29,862 nt of DNA from Candidatus Cloacimonadota bacterium. GTDB taxonomy: Bacteria; Cloacimonadota; Cloacimonadia; JGIOTU-2. Shown piece by piece: positions 16,426 through 23,968 of the stretch. The notes below the pieces were generated by a model, which was given only the letters and a program-made list of their open reading frames with translations, was not told the DNA's origin and searched no databases. The stretch is from NCBI GenBank assembly GCA_016932035.1, contig JAFGDR010000037.1, positions 1-29,862 of the forward strand, written 5' to 3'. Both the position numbers and the translations under genes were made by a program. The stretch's first letter is position 1; every line of letters starts with the position of its first letter.

Positions 16426-16499
16426 GTTTCGATGGGGAGAGAGCTGTCTTTTTTGTCAAATAAAGACATCAATTCTAACGCGAGAAAAGCAGCTTTCAG

Positions 16500-16892
16500 C
16501 TATTTGATTTGTCGTAATGCGAATACAATTCTGGGAGATAGTAGGTTTGTCAGAAGAACAAATATCCAGATACGGCCCTTAAAAATGTTATAATCAGCAA
16601 ACAATTTACCCCAAGAGTTCCCAAAAAGGAAATGACCAGCGATAAATTCGAAAGCAATCGTCATAATAAACCAAACTAAACCGATACAAAGAGCATTCCT
16701 TGCAGAGATCGGATTGATCCATAATAGAAAAAACCATGAGACAAGAAATATTATTATACAGAGGATGATTGTACTCATGATATGTTCAATTTGTTCTCCA
16801 ATCCATGGTGTGATAATCATAGTACGGAATGCAGCATTACCGATTGCGAGTACCATGAGAAGTAACCAGATGACCATTGTTCTTAATAGCAT
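16500..16892 (-). CDS. Small four-helix membrane protein
   Basis: A 130-residue protein with four hydrophobic segments, near residues 4-24, 38-60, 66-90 and 105-125. Motifs include FRTMIITPWIGE after the first helix and FEFIAGHFLFGNSW in the third. I do not recognise a named family, though this layout (Arg-Thr after the first helix, Glu-Phe-x-x-Gly-His in the third) looks like a conserved uncharacterised group rather than random sequence. AAGAG lies about eight bases before the ATG. It sits 74 bp upstream of rsgA on the same strand, so the two may share a transcript. Confidence 0.65.
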   Translation of the reverse strand: MLLRTMVIWLLLMVLAIGNAAFRTMIITPWIGEQIEHIMSTIILCIIIFLVSWFFLLWINPISARNALCIGLVWFIMTIAFEFIAGHFLFGNSWGKLFADYNIFKGRIWIFVLLTNLLSPRIVFALRQIK

Positions 16893-17017
16893 ATTTGTTC
16901 TCTTTTTTAGACATAATTAACTCTTGAATATGGAACAAACTGTCAATTATTTTACAAAAATCTTGCCAGTGAGAGGAGAATTTTCACACATCAAACATCA
17001 TTGTTTGAGAAAAAAAT

Positions 17018-17767
17018 ATGCTTCTTTATATCATTCTTTTTCTTGCCGGTGTTGCAGCCGGTTTTATGAACACCCTTGCAGGTGGGGGATCAACCCTTAC
17101 GCTGCCAGTGCTGATACTACTCGAGCTACCTTCACCAATAGCAAATGCTACTAACCGAGTAGCGATCCTGCTTCAGAATGTGGTTGGCTCAGTTCGTTTT
17201 GCAAAGTATAAAGAGTTGGATGTCAAACCGGTTGTTCATATCACCATTGCAGCGATCGTTGGAGCTGTTATCGGTTCACTTTTTGCTGTAAAACTCAATT
17301 CACATGTTTTTGATAAAGTACTCGGTGTTGTTTTGATACTCGTGCTTGTGCTCATCTTCCGTCCTAAGAAAAAAGTAGCTGCAGAAAGAAAGAGCATTCC
17401 AAAATGGCTTGAAATTGTCATCTTTTTCTGTGTTGGATTGTATGGCGGATTCATCCAGGCGGGAGTCGGGTTTATTTTTCTTGCCACATTAAACCTCGTT
17501 GAGAATTTCAATCTTGTACGAGCTAATGCAGTAAAAGTCTTTATCGTGATGTGCTATACGTTCTTTGCAGTTATTGTGTTTGCGGTATCTGGAAAGATCA
17601 TCTGGGGTTATGGTCTGCTGCTTGCTGCAGGGAACATGATCGGAGCTTTTATCGGTGTTCGAGCTGCAGTGAAAAAGGGCGCTGGATTTGTTAAGGTAGT
17701 CATCACAGTTGCTGTTATCATTGCGTGTCTGAAATTATTTGGAATATTTACATTACTTGGAATATAG
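17018..17767 (+). CDS. TauE/SafE-family membrane transporter
   Basis: A 249-residue integral membrane protein with about eight helices. The N-terminal GVAAGFMNTLAGGGSTLTLPVLILL (split here: G-rich loop at residues 12-20, then LTLPVLILLELP) followed by ANATNRVAIL is the hallmark of the TauE/SafE family. The second half repeats it: GLYGGFIQAGVGFIFLATL (about 136-154) and NAVKVFIVMCY. Members export sulfite, sulfoacetate or related organosulfur anions, or are otherwise uncharacterised; the substrate cannot be read here. The next gene begins 13 bp after the stop with a good ribosome-binding site, so the two are probably co-transcribed. Confidence 0.9.
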   Translation: MLLYIILFLAGVAAGFMNTLAGGGSTLTLPVLILLELPSPIANATNRVAILLQNVVGSVRFAKYKELDVKPVVHITIAAIVGAVIGSLFAVKLNSHVFDKVLGVVLILVLVLIFRPKKKVAAERKSIPKWLEIVIFFCVGLYGGFIQAGVGFIFLATLNLVENFNLVRANAVKVFIVMCYTFFAVIVFAVSGKIIWGYGLLLAAGNMIGAFIGVRAAVKKGAGFVKVVITVAVIIACLKLFGIFTLLGI

Positions 17768-17780
17768 ATCAAGGAGTAAC

Positions 17781-18137
17781 ATGAAAATTAAACGACCAAT
17801 CGGATTCATACTCGGTGTATTACTGACGCTCATGGGCTTGGCGATGTTGATCATTCTCAAGGTGATGCCCGGCATCTTTCCTCTTATTATCGGTATTTCA
17901 CTGATGGCGACCGGCTTTACAGAAGGAAGAAAAGTAACAATTATACTCGGGCACATGTTCATCGTTATCGGGTGTATTCTCGTGGCGTGGGGCATCTACC
18001 TGCTGCCTTATACGGGTGCTTCGATTCTCTATGTTTTTATCCGTCCGTTATTCTGGGGTTTGATATCGATATTCGGCGGAGTCTGCATGATCTATCATGG
18101 ATTCTGCAGGTGTGTGAGAATTAAGGATAAAGATTAA
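17781..18137 (+). CDS. Small membrane protein of unknown function
   Basis: A 118-residue protein; the ATG at 17781 is chosen because AAGGAG lies six bases upstream, while the earlier in-frame ATG at 17739 lies inside the preceding gene. There are four hydrophobic segments (about 7-27, 29-45, 52-73, 80-105), the last followed by a Cys/Arg/Lys-rich cytoplasmic tail ending in KDKD. No recognised family. It probably travels with the TauE-like transporter upstream, but nothing indicates a functional link. Confidence 0.7.
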   Translation: MKIKRPIGFILGVLLTLMGLAMLIILKVMPGIFPLIIGISLMATGFTEGRKVTIILGHMFIVIGCILVAWGIYLLPYTGASILYVFIRPLFWGLISIFGGVCMIYHGFCRCVRIKDKD

Positions 18138-18163
18138 ATCAAATCTCCACAAGGGAGTTAATA

Positions 18164-19264
18164 ATGAAAAAATACTTCACATTATATTGTGTCGTAATGA
18201 TTATGTTTACAATTTCCATTAGTTATGGAGAGGAAACAGCTATGAAAACAATAGTCATTCATGAAAATGATAAGGTGATGTTAGAAGGGATCGAAGGATT
18301 CAGTTTTGAGGAATATGCAAGTTCTGTTCACGGAGCCCAGGCTAAGATACTGGAAGCACTTGGAGAAGAGGTTAGTTATGAATATTTGCTCGGTTCATCA
18401 GGTTTGGCATTCCGAATGCAGGTTTTTAAGGAAGCGCTTTGTCCAAGTTCACCCCATTCGTGCTGTGGTTATCAATGTTTAAAAGGATCGAATAATGCAA
18501 GCCCATGGGAATTTGTGCTCTATCAGCCAAAACCAGAGGATGCTGAGAAAGTTGCAGAGATGCGAAAAGCGGTTGTTGAAAGCATCGATAGAGGAGTTCC
18601 AGTACAATATGGCTCGATCGAAGACGGAGTAATAGTTGGTTATCAAAAAGAAGGTGATGAGTGGCTATGCTATTATCCGCTTTATCAAAATGGGAAGCAG
18701 TTGCTTCTTGAAACACAAGTACCGTGGGGGGTTGCAATCTATACAGCACGAAAAGATAGTGTGCCATCAAAAATTGAGCTTGCAATTAATTCACTGAAGC
18801 AGGCAGTTGAAATGGCTCATCAGGAGGATGCAGAAGAGTACTGGCTTGGATTCCGCGCATGGGATGAATATATCAACTATCTTGAAAAACTAAATAATAA
18901 TAATGAACTGATCAAAGATGATGATACACTCGGGAATGCATGGATCTATGAATGCCTTGTTGCGTATCGGCTTCAAGCGGCAAACTATCTTCGAGGTATT
19001 GCACAAGGTTTTTATGAAGAGGTAGAAACTCCATTACTCAACGCTGCTGATCTGTATGAACAAATGGTAACCGAGAAGTTATTGGATGAACAAGGATGTT
19101 TTACTGATTTCGTGCCATATCCGTGGATGTTGAAAAAAAACCAGACATGGTCCGATGAGATGAGAGAAGAAGAGATCAGGAGATTGAAAGAAGCTCTACC
19201 ATTGGAGAAGAAAGCAATTGCTGAGATTGAGAAAGCATTAGAAAAGATTGAAGCCACGGATTGA
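18164..19264 (+). CDS. Secreted protein with cysteine cluster, possibly BtrH-N/C39-like fold
   Basis: A 366-residue protein of uncertain function. A signal peptide covers about residues 1-22 (ending ISYGEE). The next part, VHGAQAKILEALGEEVSY followed by LLGSSGLAFRM (about 55-85), resembles the start of BtrH_N-type (butirosin H N-terminal, papain-like) domains, but the usual catalytic cysteine position there holds no Cys. Four cysteines follow as C93-x6-C100-C101-x3-C105. The last 150 residues are helical and charged, with a coiled-coil-like end. GGGAG precedes the ATG well. A second in-frame ATG at 18242, also with a GAGG-like site, would give a cytoplasmic form without the signal peptide. 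Confidence 0.6.
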   Translation: MKKYFTLYCVVMIMFTISISYGEETAMKTIVIHENDKVMLEGIEGFSFEEYASSVHGAQAKILEALGEEVSYEYLLGSSGLAFRMQVFKEALCPSSPHSCCGYQCLKGSNNASPWEFVLYQPKPEDAEKVAEMRKAVVESIDRGVPVQYGSIEDGVIVGYQKEGDEWLCYYPLYQNGKQLLLETQVPWGVAIYTARKDSVPSKIELAINSLKQAVEMAHQEDAEEYWLGFRAWDEYINYLEKLNNNNELIKDDDTLGNAWIYECLVAYRLQAANYLRGIAQGFYEEVETPLLNAADLYEQMVTEKLLDEQGCFTDFVPYPWMLKKNQTWSDEMREEEIRRLKEALPLEKKAIAEIEKALEKIEATD

Positions 19265-19275
19265 ATATAAAGCTG

Positions 19276-19293
19276 AGTAACACCACAGAGGAT
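19276..19293 (+). repeat. Partial CACAGAG-type repeat, copy 4
   Basis: GAGTAACACCACAGAGGA directly after the secreted-protein gene matches the left half of copy 3 (GTAACTCACCACAGAG) with small changes, then loses similarity. Confidence 0.4.
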
Positions 19294-19540
19294 GCCCGGC
19301 TTCATCACATTTCGATCTGGCAAACATAGGAAATGTTAGAACAAATTGAAATAGAGTATTCAAAAAATGCGGTAATGCACATTATCGCTTTCATGTATGA
19401 AGGTGACGGGGATCATTCCCTGACACAATGAAAAATACACTGTCATTCCTGTGAACGCTGTAATACAGCTTCTTAGATTTTTTATCTGCTAATATCAATC
19501 ATATCCGTGCTAATCTGTATACTATCTTTTCCATAAAGCA

Positions 19541-19582
19541 ATCCCGGGCAAATCGAACATGAATCCTCGACTTGCCCGGAAT
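19541..19582. other. Strong inverted repeat (possible terminator of the 41-codon gene)
   Basis: ATCCCGGGCAAATCGA (19541-19556) pairs with TCGACTTGCCCGGAAT (19567-19582) over 16 positions with two non-Watson-Crick pairs, around a 10-base loop. It lies 30 bp past the stop of the 41-codon - strand gene, where a terminator would fit. However, no T-run follows on either strand, so it may instead be an RNA-stabilising hairpin or a repeat element. Confidence 0.5.
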
Positions 19583-19611
19583 TACAATTCTAAATTATGC
19601 AGAAATCAATG

Positions 19612-19737
19612 CTATTTAGCTTTTTTTGTTTTTTTAACTTGCTTTGTAGCAGTCTTAGGCTGAGTGCTCTGAACGGGTTTAACATCTTTCTTTGCACTCA
19701 CCTTGGTGTTACTTTTTTTTTCGCTGCAGCCTTTCAT
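19612..19737 (-). CDS. Lysine-rich 41-residue protein
   Basis: A short gene encoding 41 residues, starting MKGCSEKKSNTKV and ending KQVKKTKKAK. An excellent ribosome-binding site, AAGGAGA (19743-19749), lies five bases before the ATG, and TATAAA (19758-19763) upstream could be a -10 box. Roughly one residue in three is lysine; the rest are mainly Thr, Ser, Val, Pro, Gln and Ala with hardly any hydrophobics, so it should be disordered and basic. It resembles the tails of histone H1-like or nucleoid-associated proteins, which bind nucleic acids through charge. The single Cys at position 4 is in a possible very short lipobox-free context. Function unknown; the start signals are the main support. 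Confidence 0.5.
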   Translation of the reverse strand: MKGCSEKKSNTKVSAKKDVKPVQSTQPKTATKQVKKTKKAK

Positions 19738-19757
19738 GTCAGTCTCCTTATCTGGAA

Positions 19758-19785
19758 TTTATAATGCTGATTAGTAACTTTTCAG
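19758..19785 (-). promoter_or_regulatory. Possible promoter of the 41-codon gene
   Basis: On the - strand CTGAAA (19785-19780) and TATAAA (19763-19758) are 16 bp apart and lie shortly upstream of the AAGGAGA ribosome-binding site. The -10 is good, the -35 weak. Prediction by eye. Confidence 0.33.
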
Positions 19786-19938
19786 CTTGTTAATAAAAAA
19801 ATATTTGTCTCTTGAAAACAAAGAAATATAATAAAAATTAGTGGGATGTCAAAAAAAATTATTTTTTTTGTTAGAAATATTTTACTATATAGCACATTCT
19901 GAATTCTGATTCCCAGCTTCTATATTCTGTTTTCTAAT

Positions 19939-20493
19939 CTACCATTTTTCCCAATGAACAATCTTCTCTAAATCCTTCCTTTTCTTGCTTCCTGCAAAGG
20001 TCTTAATTGCTTTAGCATACAAGCTATCTTTTTCTTTCGGATAGCCGAAAGGACTCAATCCTACGACTTTGATCTTTTCCGGAATGCCTAGAATTTCCTG
20101 AACTTTATTTTCATTAAATGCACCAAGCCAACAGGTGCCGATATTCATTTCCCACGCAGCGAGCATCATCTGCTGGAATGCAATCGCCACATCGACCAGG
20201 TAGTAATCCTGACCGTTGAGGTGACCGCTGGCTTTCGGATCAGCGCATGCAACAATTACAACAGGGGCATCCTTGATAAAAAAATTTGCTTTGCTGATCA
20301 AACCTGATTTGAGTGCGAGTTTTCCAATGGTGTCTTTATCTTCAACAACCACAAACTGCCAGCACTGCTTGTTTTGCCACGAGGGTGCTAGCCGTCCTGC
20401 TTCAAGAATCCTCATGAGTTGTTCCTCTTCCAGCTCACGGGGGTCATAACTGCGAATGCTTTTTCTCGTTTCTATAGCTTCAAATACGTTCAT
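19939..20493 (-). CDS. Nitroreductase-family FMN protein, second copy
   Basis: A 184-residue flavoprotein of the nitroreductase fold. The start at 20493 (MNVFEAIETRKSIRSY) is chosen because AGGAG is seven bases upstream and the family begins at this point; an in-frame ATG at 20520 would add nine unrelated residues. Landmarks are RKSIRSYDPREL (FMN phosphate), LAPSWQNKQCWQFVVV (about 37-52), GQDYYLVDVAIAFQQMMLAAWEMNIGTCWLGAF split over about 94-126, and VQEILGIPEKIKVVGLSPFGYP. The substrate is unknown. It diverges from mtnA across 74 bp. Confidence 0.9.
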   Translation of the reverse strand: MNVFEAIETRKSIRSYDPRELEEEQLMRILEAGRLAPSWQNKQCWQFVVVEDKDTIGKLALKSGLISKANFFIKDAPVVIVACADPKASGHLNGQDYYLVDVAIAFQQMMLAAWEMNIGTCWLGAFNENKVQEILGIPEKIKVVGLSPFGYPKEKDSLYAKAIKTFAGSKKRKDLEKIVHWEKW

Positions 20494-20567
20494 GTTTTCT
20501 CCTGATTCTGAGGAATTCACGCTGCAATCTTTGACAAGTTTTTTCTGTATATTTGTCTGCGTTAATC

Positions 20568-21581
20568 ATGATAGATAAAATTTCACACAATGATTGGACA
20601 GCCATCTGGCGAGAAGGGCAGAGCGTCTTGATTATAGATCAGACAAAATTACCTTTCCAATTTGAGATTGTTGAATTACGATCATATATCGATACAGCAA
20701 ATGCAATCAAAGATATGCTTTTGCGGGGTGCAGGCACCATTGGTGTGGCTGCAGGATATGCAATGGCACAGGCATTTGCAGAATATTCGACACGTAAAAA
20801 GTTAGAAAAAGCCAAGATATATATAGAATCAGCAAGACCAACAGCTCAGAATCTTTTTTATGCAACAAGAAGAGTTTACGAAAAAGCTATAAATTCAAAG
20901 AATCCTGTTCACGTTGCTTTTCAGACTGCTGATGATATTCTTCACGAAGATGAAAGGCACTCCCGAATAATGGGTGAACTCGGAGCTGAATTGATCAAAG
21001 ATGGATATGGCATTCTTACCCATTGCAACGCAGGAAAGCTGGCTATCCAGGGGTGGGGCAGTGCTCTTGCACCGATCTACATTGCACACGAACAAGGAAA
21101 GAATATTTTTGTTTATGCCGATGAGACACGTCCTCGACTCCAGGGAGCGCAGTTAACAGCGTGGGAACTCTCACAGGCAGGTATTCCTCATGCAATAATA
21201 GCAGATAATGCAGCAGGTTTTTATATGCAGCAAAAAAAGATCGATATCATGTTTGTGGGAGCGGATAGAATCGCATGCAATGGCGATGTAGCGAATAAGA
21301 TCGGCACGTATGAAAAAGCAGTCCTCGCAAAAGAAAATCATGTACCCTTTTACGTAATTGCACCGTGTTCAACGATGGATTTTGCATGTAGTTGCGGTTC
21401 GGATATTCCAATCGAGGAGCGCTCTGCCGATGAAGTGAAGAATACAGGAAAAGAATTGATAGCAAATGCTGAAAGCGACGCATTCAATCCGGCATTCGAC
21501 GTTACTCCAGCTCGTTATATAACAGGCATCATTACCGAGAAAGGTATTCGAAAACCGGAAGAGATACATTCTTTACTATAA
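20568..21581 (+). CDS. mtnA: S-methyl-5-thioribose-1-phosphate isomerase
   Basis: Isomerises 5-methylthioribose 1-phosphate (and often 5-deoxyribose 1-phosphate) to the ribulose form, in salvage of by-products from S-adenosylmethionine. 337 residues from the ATG at 20568; an in-frame TTG at 20553 is a less likely start. Signatures are LRGAGTIGVAAGY (52-64), the catalytic cysteine in LTHCNAG (Cys153), ADETRPRLQGAQLTAWEL (184-201) and the catalytic aspartate in GADRIACNGDVANKIGT (Asp233). These match the Cys160/Asp240 pair known for the Bacillus enzyme. No clear ribosome-binding site. Its stop overlaps the next ATG by one base (TAATG), so the aldolase downstream is translationally coupled. Confidence 0.94.
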   Translation: MIDKISHNDWTAIWREGQSVLIIDQTKLPFQFEIVELRSYIDTANAIKDMLLRGAGTIGVAAGYAMAQAFAEYSTRKKLEKAKIYIESARPTAQNLFYATRRVYEKAINSKNPVHVAFQTADDILHEDERHSRIMGELGAELIKDGYGILTHCNAGKLAIQGWGSALAPIYIAHEQGKNIFVYADETRPRLQGAQLTAWELSQAGIPHAIIADNAAGFYMQQKKIDIMFVGADRIACNGDVANKIGTYEKAVLAKENHVPFYVIAPCSTMDFACSCGSDIPIEERSADEVKNTGKELIANAESDAFNPAFDVTPARYITGIITEKGIRKPEEIHSLL

Positions 21582-22195
21582 TGGAACAATACACGGGAAT
21601 CAAATTTGATGTAATCTTTATTCAAGGGCTAGTACCCGAATTTTCAGTTTGTGATGAACTGACTAAATGGGGCAGCATCTTGGCTGATAAAGGATGCATT
21701 CCGACTTATCCAAATCCGGATGATCCACATAAGATAAGTTCAGCAGGAAATCTGAGTATGCGTGTTGGTAACAGCTTTCTGATTACTGCAGCTGGTTCGA
21801 ATCTTGGGCAACTTTCGTCAGATGATTTTGTCGAGATTCTGGATGTTGATATTGAGAGGAAACTCATCCGGGCAATTGGGATAAAAGATCCATCATCAGA
21901 AACCATGCTTCATGGCAGTATCTATCAAAAAAGAGAAGATGTGCACGTCATCTTTCATGGTCACAATCAGGAAATATTGAAGCAATGCGGTGCATTAGGG
22001 CTGAAATCGACTCGTCAATGGTTTCCTTACGGGACACGAGAATTAGTCGAATCGGTCTGTGCAGAGATGGGTGAAAATGAGCAGTTCTTGATCATGAAAG
22101 ATCATGGTTTTTTAAGTTTTGGAAAAACTTGCCAACAGGCAGGGATTTTAGTAATTAAGGTACTTCAAAAAATTCAAAACTTCGCAGGAGTTTAG
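21581..22195 (+). CDS. Class II aldolase/adducin-family protein (candidate Ald2 or MtnB)
   Basis: A 204-residue zinc-dependent aldolase/dehydratase of the fuculose-1-phosphate aldolase family. Probable zinc ligands are H126 and H128 in FHGHN and H175 in MKDHG; the catalytic acid is likely E107 in PSSETMLH. The phosphate-binding glycine/serine region is SAGNLSMRVGNSFLITAAGSNLG (54-76, key residues G56, N57, T69, G72). Next to mtnA it should act on methylthioribulose 1-phosphate: either dehydration (MtnB, methionine salvage) or cleavage to dihydroxyacetone phosphate plus an aldehyde (Ald2, the DHAP shunt). No mtnC, mtnD or mtnK is in the window, which favours neither firmly. It abuts the next gene with no gap. 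Confidence 0.85.
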   Translation: MEQYTGIKFDVIFIQGLVPEFSVCDELTKWGSILADKGCIPTYPNPDDPHKISSAGNLSMRVGNSFLITAAGSNLGQLSSDDFVEILDVDIERKLIRAIGIKDPSSETMLHGSIYQKREDVHVIFHGHNQEILKQCGALGLKSTRQWFPYGTRELVESVCAEMGENEQFLIMKDHGFLSFGKTCQQAGILVIKVLQKIQNFAGV

Positions 22196-23449
22196 ATGAG
22201 TAAGACGTTTATTCAAAATGTTTTCGAAAGAAAAACTGGAAGATCATTACAAGAAGGTGAGATCATATTCACAGAACCCGATTATATATTAACACATGAT
22301 AATTCAGCAGCGATCATAAAGAAGCTGGATCAGGTCAAAAAAGATATTAAGGTCAAATACCCTGATCGCATCGTGATCGTTCTCGATCATGTGATACCGG
22401 CGGCAAATGCGAAAACGGCAAATAATCATAAAGAGATACGCGAGTTCGTAAAAGAACAGGGGATAAGGCATTTTTATGATATTGGAAGAGGTATTTGTCA
22501 TCAGGTTCTTCCCGAAGTAGGACTGGCAAAACCGGGAAGTATCATTGTGGGAAGTGACAGCCACACATGCACATACGGCGCATTCGGCGCGTTTTCCACA
22601 GGCATAGATAGAACAGAAGCAGCAGGAATCTGGATCACAGGTGAAACATGGTTCAAGATACCAGCGTCCTATAAAATCGTATTAGAAGGGAAATTCCAGC
22701 AGCGAGTTTCTGCCAAAGATCTAATCTTGAAAATTATTGGTGATCTCGGTGCTGACGGAGCGAACTACAAATCCGTCGAGTATCATGGAACAGGTTTACA
22801 AAATCTTGATATTTCTGATCGAATGACGATCTCGAATATGGCTGTCGAGATGGGAGCAAAAAATGGAGTGTTCCCTGTTGATGAACTGACAAAGCAATGG
22901 CTGCATGAGCACAAAGTAGATAGTTATGATCCGATCTGGGCTGATGATGATGCAGTTTATGAAAATGAATATCTCTACAGATTGGATAAGGTAACTCCGC
23001 AGGTTGCATTCCCGCACACCGTCGATAATGTGAAAGATATTTCTGAAGCTGAAGGCATCAAAGTTGATCAATGTTTTATTGGCACATGTACAAATGGCAG
23101 ATTGGAAGACCTTCATGCTGCGGCAGCAATTTTAAATGGTAGAACTGTTCATCCTTCAACGCGCTTGCTCATTCTCCCTGCTTCAAGAGAGGTCTATCAG
23201 CAAGCAACTGAAGACGGAACACTTGGTATCCTGAACAGAGCAGGTGCAGTTATTCTTCCTTCCGGCTGCGGACCGTGTCTTGGAGCGCATCAAGGTGTCA
23301 TGGCAGACGGAGAGGTAACGATTTCCACAGCTAACAGGAATTTCAAAGGACGTATGGGGAACAAGACTGCTGAGATCTATCTAGCATCCCCAGAAACAGT
23401 TGCAGCTTCCGCATTGAAAGGTGTGATCACGGATCCGAGAAAGATTTAG
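22196..23449 (+). CDS. LeuC-like 3-isopropylmalate dehydratase / homoaconitase large subunit
   Basis: A 417-residue Fe-S hydro-lyase large subunit of the short, archaeal-type LeuC group. The three cysteines for a [4Fe-4S] cluster are present: C298 in FIGTCTNGR and C358/C361 in PSGCGPCLGAHQG; the segment GSDSHTCTYGA (119-129) is typical. The small (swivel) subunit LeuD, normally encoded next door, is absent; a NifU-type gene follows instead. No other leucine or lysine biosynthesis gene is nearby. Its ATG directly follows the aldolase stop, so it is in the mtnA operon. The substrate is therefore unclear: it could be isopropylmalate, citramalate, homocitrate or something linked to the salvage route. 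Confidence 0.9.
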   Translation: MSKTFIQNVFERKTGRSLQEGEIIFTEPDYILTHDNSAAIIKKLDQVKKDIKVKYPDRIVIVLDHVIPAANAKTANNHKEIREFVKEQGIRHFYDIGRGICHQVLPEVGLAKPGSIIVGSDSHTCTYGAFGAFSTGIDRTEAAGIWITGETWFKIPASYKIVLEGKFQQRVSAKDLILKIIGDLGADGANYKSVEYHGTGLQNLDISDRMTISNMAVEMGAKNGVFPVDELTKQWLHEHKVDSYDPIWADDDAVYENEYLYRLDKVTPQVAFPHTVDNVKDISEAEGIKVDQCFIGTCTNGRLEDLHAAAAILNGRTVHPSTRLLILPASREVYQQATEDGTLGILNRAGAVILPSGCGPCLGAHQGVMADGEVTISTANRNFKGRMGNKTAEIYLASPETVAASALKGVITDPRKI

Positions 23450-23478
23450 TGGACATAAAATAATAATGCTTAGATTAT
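23450..23478 (+). promoter_or_regulatory. Possible promoter of the NifU-like gene
   Basis: TGGACA (23450-23455) and GATTAT (23473-23478) are separated by 17 bp and lie 20 bp upstream of the NifU-like ATG. Each matches consensus only partly. The gene may equally be read from the mtnA transcript. Confidence 0.3.
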
Positions 23479-23498
23479 AAAGAAAAATAGAGGTTATA

Positions 23499-23726
23499 AT
23501 GGAACTCAAAGAAAAAGTATCACAAGAGTTAGATAAAGTCCGTCCTGCTCTTAAAGGCGATGGCGGTGATGTAAAATTGATCGATGTAACAGATGACGGT
23601 GAAGTTAAAGTCGAGCTTCAGGGCTCATGCCGTGGATGTCCTTTCTCCCAGATGACACTGAAATACAGTATCGAAAAACAACTTAAAGATAAGATTCCAG
23701 AAGTTAAGAACGTGACAGCTGTGTAA
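23499..23726 (+). CDS. NifU C-terminal-domain Fe-S scaffold protein
   Basis: A 75-residue stand-alone NifU C-terminal (Nfu) domain, which carries iron-sulfur clusters to target enzymes. The defining CxxC is C44-x2-C47 in GSCRGCPFS, preceded by VRPALKGDGGDVKLIDV and followed by MTLKYSIEKQLKDKIPEV, all characteristic. AGAGG precedes the ATG by five bases. Its position right after a [4Fe-4S] dehydratase subunit makes it a plausible cluster donor for that enzyme; the small size and lack of an A-type domain are normal for this group. Confidence 0.93.
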   Translation: MELKEKVSQELDKVRPALKGDGGDVKLIDVTDDGEVKVELQGSCRGCPFSQMTLKYSIEKQLKDKIPEVKNVTAV

Positions 23727-23728
23727 GC

Positions 23729-23968
23729 GTGAAAGAAAAAATAAAATTCAAAAAGATAGCGGGGTATACGCTACTTGGACTCGGAATTGTCGGTCTTTTT
23801 ACTCCCTTTCTGCAGGGTATTCTTATGATTGCTGCAGGTTTGGGATTGATCGAAAATAAAAAACTGAACAAGATCGTGTATAATTTTCGGGAAAAAATCT
23901 ACCGGATATTCAGAAAAAAGAGGGATGTGGGGGACGATCCTTTAGAGGAACTTGAGCGGGAAGATTAA
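23729..23968 (+). CDS. Small PGPGW-like membrane protein
   Basis: A 79-residue protein starting at a GTG two bases after the NifU-like stop. One or two hydrophobic segments (GYTLLGLGIVGLFTPF and LQGILMIAAGLGLIE, about residues 11-42) resemble the PGPGW/DUF-type transmembrane family. There follow a Lys/Arg-rich stretch and an acidic tail ending DPLEELERED. No ATG start is available in frame near it, so GTG is likely. Its last codon overlaps the end of the convergent CorC-like gene by four bases. Confidence 0.7.
   Translation: MKEKIKFKKIAGYTLLGLGIVGLFTPFLQGILMIAAGLGLIENKKLNKIVYNFREKIYRIFRKKRDVGDDPLEELERED

Larger units (their letters stand above)
19265..19611. other. Intergenic stretch with repeat remnants and a hairpin
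   Basis: About 350 bases with no supportable gene. It starts with GAGTAACACCACAGAGGA, a partial relative of the repeats at 12728 and 15281. It also contains CCGTGCTAATCTGTATA, a type of degenerate text often seen between genes in such genomes, and ends with a strong hairpin at 19541-19582. Confidence 0.55.

Noticed and set aside
16924-17154. 76-residue + strand frame overlapping the start of the TauE-like gene
   Set aside because: It is in another frame from the clear TauE/SafE gene, Cys/Arg-rich and without a ribosome-binding site.
19851-19869. A8-TTA-T8 palindrome
   Set aside because: It is a pure A/T inverted run in AT-rich DNA with no G/C pairs; too weak to be called a terminator.
19903-19934. 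Repeated ATTCTG words near the end of the nitroreductase gene
   Set aside because: Only three imperfect copies with uneven spacing; no evidence for a repeat element.
20531-20536. Perfect TTGACA upstream of mtnA
   Set aside because: The nearest TATATT is only 11 bp away and no other -10 fits, so no promoter was called.
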